Shown here piece by piece: positions 40,121-47,402 of a stretch of DNA of 54,672 nucleotides. Where the stretch lies: positions 1 through 54,672 of the forward strand of contig NZ_JMQI01000067.1 of NCBI RefSeq assembly GCF_000695625.1. Reading direction: 5' to 3'. Below the pieces are notes generated by a model. The model saw nothing but the letters and a program-made list of their open reading frames with translations. It had not been told where the DNA came from and did no database searches. The stretch is from Amycolatopsis rifamycinica (lineage in GTDB: Bacteria > Actinomycetota > Actinomycetes > Mycobacteriales > Pseudonocardiaceae). Every line of letters starts with the position of its first letter. Position 1 is the first letter of the stretch. A program made the position numbers and the translations under genes.

Positions 40121-42058
40121 TCAGAACTTCGGCTTCGGCGCAGGGCCGCCGGTGAACACGGACCGGCCGCCACCGGCGGCGCGCGCGGTCAGCGCAGGCG
40201 CAACGGCTGACGAGTACACATAGGACACTCCGTCGGCGTCCCGGAACGCGGCGACGACACCGCCGGTGCTGTGTGCCGTCAAGGCGGCATCGGTCACGCT
40301 TTGGTAGGCGGCGCCGGTCCGGGCGTCGGCGAGGCGCTGCCAGTCGCGGTAGGTGGCGCTCCCCGGCGCGACCTGCTCGGTCACGTAGATGTAGCCGTCG
40401 TTCGCCTTCACAGCAACGTGAACCGTTCCGCCCGGGTCCATCGCCGCGGCGGGTACCCCGGTGGCGGTGATACCGGTGAGCGGGCTCCAGGCACCGGTGA
40501 ACCCACCGCTCAGTTCGCGCTGGGTGACCACTTTGCCGTCCGGCTGAACCGCGAAGACCTGCAGGTTCTTGTCCGGGTTCGCCACCGCGGCGGCGGCAGT
40601 GGCCCAGCCGGTGCCGGGAACCGTGATCCAGGCGCTCAACGCACCATTCGCGTAGGTGGCCTTCGTGTAGAGCCCGGACGTGGTCCGCGCGAAAACGTCG
40701 ATTCCGTCCGCCTGCGGCACCACGGTCAGATCCGAGCTCAATCCGGTCGAACCCAGGGCCCGCCACGGCAGGAACTGCTTGCTCGCCGGGTCTTGCGGGC
40801 GCACCCACAGCTTTCCGGCCGCGTCGACCGCGAACGCGTAGGACACGCTGTCCCACAGCACCAGCCGTGCCGGCCCCGGGGTCCAGCCGCCGAAGCCCGC
40901 CAACGCCGGCCAGCTGGTCGCGCCTGCGGTCTGGCTGCTGACACGGGTCTCGCTGTCCTGCCCGAGCGCGGTGACCTGCAAGCTGTTGTCGGCGGCCCGA
41001 ACCGCCGTAGGAACGCCGGAGAACTCCTGATAGCCGGGGACGACGGCGAATTCCACGATGGCCACGTCGTCGGTGCGCTGCCGCCCGTGGATGAGCCGGC
41101 CGAAGTCGTCGACGTAGAAGTGCTGGATCTTGCTCTCGGTGCCCTCGGTGAGGAATGTCGCCGGGCTGGGCCGCGCCGGCACCGCCGGGCGCGCGGGCAG
41201 ACCGGCGTCGACCAGCTTGCAGTCGTCCGTCGTGACGCTCAGCTGGTAGTCCGTGCCGATCGTGCCGACCACCTTGGGACCCGTCCAGCTGCCACCGCCC
41301 AGGTAGCGGTACCACTTGATCTGGCCGTTGTTCTTGTCCAGCGCGTAGAGCACGTCGCCACCGGCCGAGGCGACCTGCGAGAAGTTCTGCCAGCCGCCGC
41401 TGCCGACCAGCCTGGCGTATTCGATCCACCGCTGGCTCGCCGGGTCGTACTGGAAGCGGTAGAGGTCACCGGCGGGGGTGCGTGCGTAGAAGACCCCGGC
41501 GCCGGCACCGACGATCAGGTCGTACTTCGTCAACGTCCAGCCCGTGTCGATCAGGCGGTCCGTCCAGACCTTGGTCGTCTCGTCGTAGTGCACCCAGGCG
41601 AGGATGTTGTCGTGTGACCAGTAGAAGTCGCCCGTGGCGTCGACGGTAATGCGGTTCCGGTATTCGGGCAGCGTCGTGCCCCGCCAGCCGGTGGCGATCT
41701 TCTGGCTGACCCCGCCGTTTTCCCAGCCGGTGGGGAGCCGTCGCTGACGCAGGACGTCGCCGTTGTCGAGGATGGAGTACATCCGGCCGTCGGGGCCGGC
41801 GAGCGTCTTGCCGCTCCACGTGTTGCCGATCGTCGTCCGCCCCGTCCAGGAGGTGGCGCCGGTCTCGGGCTCGTTGTGACGGTCGAGGTCCAGGTGGGTG
41901 TCCGGGAGGGTGTAGAACACGCCCGCGCTGGCGCGGCAGGTGATCGTGTCGGCCGCGGTGGCCTGGGTCGCTCCGGTCGCGCTCACCACGCCGGTGAGGG
42001 CGATGGTGAAGGCGCAGCAGAGCGTGACGGGTCTCCGGACGAACGAACCTTGGCGCAT
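40121..42058 (-). CDS. Secreted double beta-propeller protein (tachylectin-like plus PLL-like)
   Basis: 645 residues. The signal peptide (RRPVTLCCAFTIALTGVV, cleavage likely at ATAADT) precedes two propellers. The first (about 40-270) has tachylectin-2-type blades: ASAGVFYTL, LAGPDGRMYSILDNGDVLR, VDATGDFYWSHDNILAW, VGAGAGVFYARTPAGDLYRF, VASAGGDVLYALDKNNGQIK. The second (about 300-640) has PLL-like blades such as VDAAGKLWVRPQDP, ARTTSGLYTKATYANGALSA, VQPDGKVVTQRELSGGF and VKANDGYIYVTEQV. Both folds bind sugars in known proteins. The ATG at 42058 precedes the signal and has GAGGGGAAG before it. It lies immediately upstream of the RHS toxin on the same strand, so it probably belongs to the same unit. 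Role inferred: surface glycan recognition or anchoring for the toxin. Confidence 0.85.
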   Translation of the reverse strand: MRQGSFVRRPVTLCCAFTIALTGVVSATGATQATAADTITCRASAGVFYTLPDTHLDLDRHNEPETGATSWTGRTTIGNTWSGKTLAGPDGRMYSILDNGDVLRQRRLPTGWENGGVSQKIATGWRGTTLPEYRNRITVDATGDFYWSHDNILAWVHYDETTKVWTDRLIDTGWTLTKYDLIVGAGAGVFYARTPAGDLYRFQYDPASQRWIEYARLVGSGGWQNFSQVASAGGDVLYALDKNNGQIKWYRYLGGGSWTGPKVVGTIGTDYQLSVTTDDCKLVDAGLPARPAVPARPSPATFLTEGTESKIQHFYVDDFGRLIHGRQRTDDVAIVEFAVVPGYQEFSGVPTAVRAADNSLQVTALGQDSETRVSSQTAGATSWPALAGFGGWTPGPARLVLWDSVSYAFAVDAAGKLWVRPQDPASKQFLPWRALGSTGLSSDLTVVPQADGIDVFARTTSGLYTKATYANGALSAWITVPGTGWATAAAAVANPDKNLQVFAVQPDGKVVTQRELSGGFTGAWSPLTGITATGVPAAAMDPGGTVHVAVKANDGYIYVTEQVAPGSATYRDWQRLADARTGAAYQSVTDAALTAHSTGGVVAAFRDADGVSYVYSSAVAPALTARAAGGGRSVFTGGPAPKPKF

Positions 42059-42537
42059 GGACTTCCCCTCGTGAAAGCGTTGGCGGGCAGCGCGAATCGG
42101 CCCGCCGCACGGGAGCAACGGGCAATCGGTGAATAGGCTGGTGACGGCGCCGGTCAGCCCGGCGTTCCCCTCCTGAGCGCCGCACCTCCATGCCGCGCGA
42201 AGACGAGCTCGCCCTCCCGCGAGCTGTTCGATCTTCCTATCGATCATCCCACCCGGCCGTTACTTGTTCTTGGACAATTGCGTCATTCGGCCTACTTCTC
42301 ACGGCTGGCTCGTCTCCAGAAGGCGCCATCAGCGCGCAACTCGGCACGCAGGAATCGAGGAACTGCCCGATGCCCGGCGACAACCGCGACGTCCCACCGT
42401 CGTGCGGTGTCCGGGGCGACGATGAACGACCCGTTGGCCATTCGGTGGACACCGCTCGTCATGCGCGGCGTCCAGGTCGCTGTAGAGCAGGATCGGTTTG
42501 CCGGGCTCGTCGTGGTGCCGGCCGACTCGTAGGTGGG
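42059..42537. other. Gene-poor upstream region of the toxin locus
   Basis: No convincing gene. It should contain the promoter of the lectin-RHS-immunity unit; the stretch 42236-42310 is AT-richer than the surroundings and holds the imperfect dyad TTGTCCAAGAACAA near 42265, but no clean -35/-10 pair could be fixed. A 56-codon minus-strand ORF (42292-42462, containing MANGSFIVAPDTARRWDVAV) has natural-looking composition and may be another gene remnant; I do not recognise it. Confidence 0.4.
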
Positions 42538-42961
42538 TTATCTCGGGGCCCGCTGCACCGCGGCGAGCGCGTCGTCGACGATCGCCACCAGGAGTGCGCT
42601 TACGTGCTCGTCCGCGAGGATCCGGCGGGTACCTCCAGGTCGTGGCTGTGCACGATCTCGTCCAACTGCCTCCACGGCGACGCGTCCGCGGCCGTACCCC
42701 TTCCCGCCGCGTAGCCGCGCGACACGCCGAAGCAGGCGACGACCCAGGTGAAGTCCGGCGTCAGGAACACCTCGGACATGTACCGGCCCGGGATCGGTCG
42801 TCGATGTGTTCGGGACGACCGTGAAGCGAGCTGACCTCCGGCGTCTGCTGGACGTCGTCCCAGAACTGCGGCGGGGTGCCCGCAGTCAACGCTTCGCCGG
42901 CGAGGACACACGGCGCCGTGCCGGCTTCGGCCAGCTCTGCCAAGTGCTCCGCGGTCCTCAC
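42538..42961 (-). pseudogene. Decayed small gene with two frameshifts
   Basis: Three minus-strand frames read on from one another as plausible protein. From GTG 42961 (preceded by GGGGA): RTAEHLAELAEAGTAPCVLA, TAGTPPQFWDDVQQTPEVSS. The second frame: RYMSEVFLTPDFTWVVACFG, SPWRQLDEIVHSHDLE. The third: TRRILADEHVSALLVAIVDD and ALAAVQRAPR, with a TAA at 42538-42540. Together they make a protein of about 140 residues with two frameshifts. No homologue recognised. It lies between the toxin locus and the MFS exporter, bounded by the exporter's terminator. A sequencing fault is possible for one shift, less so for both. Confidence 0.6.
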
Positions 42962-42977
42962 AGGTCCCCGAACGGAA

Positions 42978-43005
42978 AAGCCGGGTGCCACCCGGCACCC
43001 GGCTT
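42978..43005 (-). terminator. Intrinsic terminator of the MFS exporter gene
   Basis: Perfect 12-base stem (AAGCCGGGTGCC at 42978-42989 with 42994-43005), 4-base loop, read on the minus strand 12 bases after the stop codon and followed by a short T-run (CTTTTCC). Confidence 0.85.
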
Positions 43006-43017
43006 CCGCAACTACCT

Positions 43018-44787
43018 TCAGCGCTCGGTCGAAGGCGACACCAATTCGCTCGGCCCGCCACCCGACTCCCCGGCCACCGCGGCCAGCTCCTCCCCCACCG
43101 ACTCGCGGTCCGCCGGGCGGGCGTCCTTCGTCAGCAGCGACGCCACCGCGCCGATCAGACACACCACGATCGCGAAGCCGAACGCCACCGCCAATCCCGA
43201 CTGGAACGGGCCCGAAATCAGGTTCGGGAAGAAGCTGCGGCCCGTCAGGAACGACGCCTGGTCCGGCGGCAGGGACGACAGCTGGCCCCCGAGGAGCTGC
43301 TGGATCGGGTTGTAGCCCAGGAACGCCGCGAACAGCACCGCCACCGCCGGGAGGTTCGCGATCTGCGCCGCCGATGTCGCCGGAACGCCGTGCTCGATCA
43401 GGCCCTGGCTCATCGTCGACGGCAGGCTCGAGGACAGGCCCGCGATGATCAAGCTGAAGAAGAAGCCGATCGACAGGACCATCGCCGCGTTCTGGAACGT
43501 CGTCATCATGCCCGCGCCCGAACCCCGCGCGTCCGCCGGCAGGCTGTTCATCACCTCCGCGCGGTTCGGGGAGGCGAACATGCCCATGCCGATGCCGTTC
43601 AGCAGCAGGATCGCCGCGAACGCCCAGTAGTCGAAGTTCACCGGCAGCAGGATCAGCAGCAGGAACGTCACCGCGGTGATGAGCAGGCCACCCGAAGCGA
43701 GGAAGCGGCTGCCGATGCGGTCGGACAGGACGCCCGACGCCGGGGCCGACACCAGGAAGCCGACCGTCATCGGGAGCATGTAGATGCCCGCCCACAACGG
43801 CGTCTGCTCGAACGTGTAGCCGTGCTGCGGCAGCCAGATGCCCTGCAGCCAGATGATCAGGATGAACTGCAGCCCGCCGCGGCCGAGCGACGCCGTCAGG
43901 TTGGCGACGTTGCCCCAGGTGAACGAGCGGATGCGGAACAGCGACAGGCGGAACAGCGGGTTGTCCACCTTGGTCTCGATGACCACGAAGGCGACCAGCA
44001 CGGCGGCGCCGCCGATCAGGCAGCTCAGCACGAACGGGCTGCCCCAGCCGGTCGGCGAGGAGCCGTAGGGCTGGATGCCGTAGGTGATGCCGACCAGCAC
44101 CGCGATCAGGCCGACCGCGAAGGTGATGTTGCCCCACCAGTCCATCCGCGCGTGCTTGCGGACGCCGGTGTCGTGCAGCTTGAGGTACGCCCAGACCGTG
44201 CCGATCACGCCGAACGGGACCGACACCAGGAAGATCAGGTTCCAGTCGATCGGGGCCAGCACGCCGCCGACGACCAGGCCGAGGAACGAGCCCGCGATGG
44301 CCGCGACGCCGTTCATGCCGAGTGCGAGGCCGCGCTGGTTGGCCGGGAAGGCGTCGGTGAGGATCGCCGAGGAGTTCGCCATCAGGAAGGCGCCGCCGAC
44401 GCCCTGCACGATCCGCCAGCCGATCAGCCACAACGCGGCCGCGTCGCCGTCGAACCACGTCACGGCCAGCATGATCGACGACACCGTGAACACGGCGAAG
44501 CCGAGGTTGTACATCCTCGCGCGGCCGTACATGTCGCCGAGCCTGCCGAAGCTCACCACCAGCACCGCGGTGACCACGAGGAAGCCCATGATCATCCACA
44601 GCAGGTAGCTCGTGTTGGCCGGTTCCAGGGGGTTGATGCCGATGCCCTTGAAGATGTCGGGCAGCGCGATCAGCACGATCGAGGAGTTGATCGTGGCGAT
44701 CAGCATGCCCAGCGTCGTGTTGGACAGCGCGATCCACTTGTACCGCGGCCCCAGTTCCGCGATCGAATACGTCCGGCGTTCCGCCAC
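43018..44787 (-). CDS. MFS drug exporter, DHA2 (14-TM) family
   Basis: 589 residues with 14 predicted membrane helices, as in EmrB/QacA-type proton antiporters. Diagnostic pieces are ALSNTTLGMLIATINSSIVL, ALPDIF in helix 1, LGDMYGRARMYNLGF between helices 2 and 3, WRIVQGVGGAFLMANSSAIL in helix 4 and SFLGLVVGGVLAPIDWNLIF in helix 5 (motif C region). A large C-terminal loop and acidic tail (SPSTER) follow. The GTG at 44787 gives the natural N-terminus. Substrate range unknown. Its promoter is covered by two dyads, so it is probably repressed by a TetR/MarR-type protein encoded elsewhere. Confidence 0.92.
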   Translation of the reverse strand: MAERRTYSIAELGPRYKWIALSNTTLGMLIATINSSIVLIALPDIFKGIGINPLEPANTSYLLWMIMGFLVVTAVLVVSFGRLGDMYGRARMYNLGFAVFTVSSIMLAVTWFDGDAAALWLIGWRIVQGVGGAFLMANSSAILTDAFPANQRGLALGMNGVAAIAGSFLGLVVGGVLAPIDWNLIFLVSVPFGVIGTVWAYLKLHDTGVRKHARMDWWGNITFAVGLIAVLVGITYGIQPYGSSPTGWGSPFVLSCLIGGAAVLVAFVVIETKVDNPLFRLSLFRIRSFTWGNVANLTASLGRGGLQFILIIWLQGIWLPQHGYTFEQTPLWAGIYMLPMTVGFLVSAPASGVLSDRIGSRFLASGGLLITAVTFLLLILLPVNFDYWAFAAILLLNGIGMGMFASPNRAEVMNSLPADARGSGAGMMTTFQNAAMVLSIGFFFSLIIAGLSSSLPSTMSQGLIEHGVPATSAAQIANLPAVAVLFAAFLGYNPIQQLLGGQLSSLPPDQASFLTGRSFFPNLISGPFQSGLAVAFGFAIVVCLIGAVASLLTKDARPADRESVGEELAAVAGESGGGPSELVSPSTER

Positions 44788-44813
44788 TGTGCAACCCTTC
44801 TGCTCGCCAGTCC

Positions 44814-44849
44814 CTTAGCTAGGCTAAGCAACTTGCTTGCGTATGGCAA
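44814..44849 (-). promoter_or_regulatory. MFS exporter promoter with two overlapping operator dyads
   Basis: Minus strand: TTGCCA (44844-44849), 17-base spacer, TAGCCT (44821-44826). CTTAGC-TAG-GCTAAG (44814-44828) straddles the -10, and AAGCAA-C-TTGCTT (44826-44838) lies in the spacer. Both are perfect dyads, so a bound repressor would exclude RNA polymerase. Confidence 0.75.
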
Positions 44850-44944
44850 CCAACAGCGCGAAACGCATGGGAGAGCATGATCACAGTCGCTTGACTGTCC
44901 TTTGAGGACCCTTTACGCAGCGCCGCGGAACCGGACGCCGCGAG

Positions 44945-44984
44945 CTGTCCACAACCCGAGCCTGTCGGACCGGGCTGTGGACAA
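44945..44984. promoter_or_regulatory. Pair of DnaA-box-like 9-mers
   Basis: CTGTCCACA at 44945-44953 on the plus strand (8 of 9 to the actinobacterial DnaA box TTGTCCACA) and a perfect TTGTCCACA on the minus strand at 44976-44984, facing each other in the gap before the MocR remnant. Upstream on the plus strand TTGACT (44891-44896), 17 bases, TACGCA (44914-44919) could be a promoter with no plus-strand gene behind it. Confidence 0.35.
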
Positions 44985-45046
44985 CCGCGGTGCGCGAGCC
45001 CGGAACCGTCGGTGCCTGCCGGTAACGTTGAAACCGGGGGTCCCCC

Positions 45047-46503
45047 TCACGGCGAGGGGCCCACCAGCCGCCCGAGCACGGCCACGCCCTCGGCGATCTC
45101 CGTCGCCGTCCGCGCCGCGTACCCCAGCACCAGGCCCGCCCGCCCCGGCCGCTGCCGGTGCCACGACAGCGGCTGGACCTTCACCCCCTCCGCCAGTGCC
45201 GCCGCCGCCAGCTCGACGTCGTCGACGTCGGCGTCGAACGTCACCGTCAGGTGCAGGCCCGCCGCCGCGCCGTGGACCACCGCCGACGGCAGCTCCGACG
45301 CCAGGGCCCGGATCATCGCGTCGCGACGGCGGCGGTGCCGGCCCCGCACCACCCGCAGCTGCCGCTCCAGCTCGCCGTTCTCCATCAGCCGGGCCAGGAC
45401 CAGCTGGGCCAGCACCGGGTTGCCGAGGTCCGCGAACCGCTTCGCCGCCACGAGATCGGCGAAGAACGGCGGCGGCGCCAGCAGCCAGCCCACCCGCAAC
45501 GCCGGCGCCAGCAGCTTCGAAACACTGCCCATGTAACACACCTCCGGCAGCATCGACCGGACCGCGGGCACCGGCGCGCGGTCGTAGCGGTGCTCGGCGT
45601 CGTAGTCGTCTTCGAGCACGATGCCGCCGGAAGACGCCCAGCTCATCAGCTCCCTGCGGCGCGAGCCGCCCAAGACCACGCCCATCGGGAACTGGTGCGC
45701 CGGGGTCAGCAACACCGCCGGCGCGCGCAGCTCGGACACGAGCAGGCCGTCGTCGTCCACCGGGACCGGCGGTGTCGCCAGGCCGCCGTGGCGCAGGTGC
45801 TGGCGAGCGCCGAGCGATCCCGGGTCTTCGACGGCCACCGCGTCGACCCCGTGGTGCCGCAGCACCTCCCCGAGCAGCGTCAACGCCTGCGCCACTCCGG
45901 CCACCACGATGATTTCGCCCGGATCGGCACGGATCCCGCGGTTGCGCGCCAGCCAGCGCGACACCGCCAGCCGCATCGGCGGCGCGCCGCGCGGGTCGCC
46001 GTAGCCGAAGTGGGACGGCTCCAGCTCCTCCAGCACCGCCCGCTCCGCCCGCAGCCACGCCGCCCGCGGGAACGCCGTCAGGTCCGGGACGCCGGGGGTC
46101 AGGTCGATCCGGGCCGGGGCCGCGCGGACCGCGTCGAAGACCTCCGCGCCCGGCAGGGGCGTGATCACCGGTGACCGGGACGGCCGGTCCGGCGACGGGG
46201 ACGGCGGCAGCACGGGCGCGGCGACGACGACCGTCCCCGCCCGGCCGCGGCCCGCGGCGTGGCCGTCGTCGATCAGCCGCTGGTAGGCGTCGGTGACCAC
46301 GCCGCGCGACACGCGCAGCTCGGCCGCCAGCACGCGGGACGCGGGCAGCCGGCTGCCGACCGGGAGCCTGCCGTCGGCGATCGCGCGCGCAGCTGGCCGG
46401 CGAGCCAGTCCGCGAGCCCGCCCGGCGGCGCCTCGCGGACGTCCAGCTGGAGGAAGTCCGACCCTATGGACCCCTTGGGAAGCGTCGTTTTGGCTCTGTC
46501 CAT
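45047..46503 (-). pseudogene. MocR/PdxR-type GntR-aminotransferase regulator, frameshifted
   Basis: The ATG at 46503 starts DRAKTTLPKGSIGSDFLQLD and reaches GGLADWLAGQLRAR in one frame; the winged helix then continues in the next frame as IADGRLPVGSRLPASRVLAA, LRVSRGVVTDAYQRL. The break is in the CG run at 46382-46389: restoring one G would give LRAAIADGRL, the normal MocR sequence. The rest is an intact aminotransferase-like domain: PHFGYGDPRG-like segment, ILEDDYDAEHRY and the PLP lysine in SVSKLLAPALRVGW. MocR proteins bind PLP and control vitamin B6, GABA or transport genes. It is divergent from the methyltransferase at 46532 (28 bases), its probable target. The shift may be real or a sequencing error; about 485 codons if repaired. 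Confidence 0.8.
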
Positions 46504-46531
46504 CGGACCATTGTGGCCGCACGCTGAACCC

Positions 46532-47314
46532 ATGGACACCGCTTACGTGCACGGGTACACCGAACCCGAAGCCCGCCGCCTCGGCGACCAGGCCGACACC
46601 CTCGCCGAACTCCTGCACGCCGGGACCGCCTACCCCGCCGGGAGCCGCGTGCTCGAGGCCGGCTGCGGCGTCGGCGCCCAGACCGTCCACCTCGTGGCCC
46701 GCAGCCCGGGCGCGCACCTGACGGCCGTCGACGTCGAAAGCGCGTCCCTCGCCCAGGCGCGGGAGCGGGTGAGCGGCGTCGACTTCCGGCAGGCCGACCT
46801 GTTCGACCTCGACGGCGAGTACGACCACGTCTTCGTCTGCTTCGTCCTGGAACACCTGCCGGAGCCGGAGAAAGCCCTCGCGCACCTGAAGACCCTCTTG
46901 CGGCCGGGCGGCACGATCACGGTCATCGAGGGCGACCACGGGTCGGCGTTCTTCCACCCGCGCGGCGAGGCCGCCCAGGCCGCGATCGACTGCCTGGTCC
47001 GGCTGCAGGCCGACGCCGGCGGTGACGCGCTCATCGGGCGGCGCCTCCACCCGCTGCTGACCGGCGCCGGGTTCGCCGAGGTCAGCGTGGCACCGCGCAC
47101 GGTCTACGCCGACGCGTCGCGGCCCGATCTGGTCGCCGGGTTCACCCGCGACACCTTCACCGCGATGGTCGAAGGGGTCGGCGAAACCGCCGTCGCCCGT
47201 GGGCTGATCACGCAGGACCGCTGGGACCGGGGGATCGCGGACCTGCACCGGACGACCCGCGAAGACGGCACCTTCCACTACGCCTTCTTCAAGGCCACCG
47301 GGAGCAGGCCGTGA
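46532..47314 (+). CDS. Class I SAM-dependent methyltransferase
   Basis: 260 residues. The SAM-binding motif I is VLEAGCGVGAQTVHLVAR, followed by the acidic end of strand 2 (LTAVDVES), motif DFRQADLFDLDGEYDHVFVC and FVLEHLPEPEKALAHLKTLL then RPGGTITVIEGDHGS. No signal peptide. The start ATG at 46532 gives a short helix (EPEARRLGDQADTLAELL) before the domain. The methyl acceptor is unknown; overall it resembles UbiE/Coq5-like or polyketide O-methyltransferases. It is divergent from the broken MocR gene and converges with the SARP gene. Confidence 0.9.
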   Translation: MDTAYVHGYTEPEARRLGDQADTLAELLHAGTAYPAGSRVLEAGCGVGAQTVHLVARSPGAHLTAVDVESASLAQARERVSGVDFRQADLFDLDGEYDHVFVCFVLEHLPEPEKALAHLKTLLRPGGTITVIEGDHGSAFFHPRGEAAQAAIDCLVRLQADAGGDALIGRRLHPLLTGAGFAEVSVAPRTVYADASRPDLVAGFTRDTFTAMVEGVGETAVARGLITQDRWDRGIADLHRTTREDGTFHYAFFKATGSRP

Positions 47315-47402
47315 TCCCGCGGCCGCGGCTCGCGGGCAGCACCGACGTCGTCGACCGGGACCGGCAGCGGCTGGAAACCGACCTGGCCGCCCGCGAACCC
47401 GC

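Noticed and set aside
44945..44984. Replication origin
   Set aside because: Only two DnaA-box-like sites, no AT-rich unwinding region, no dnaA/dnaN nearby.
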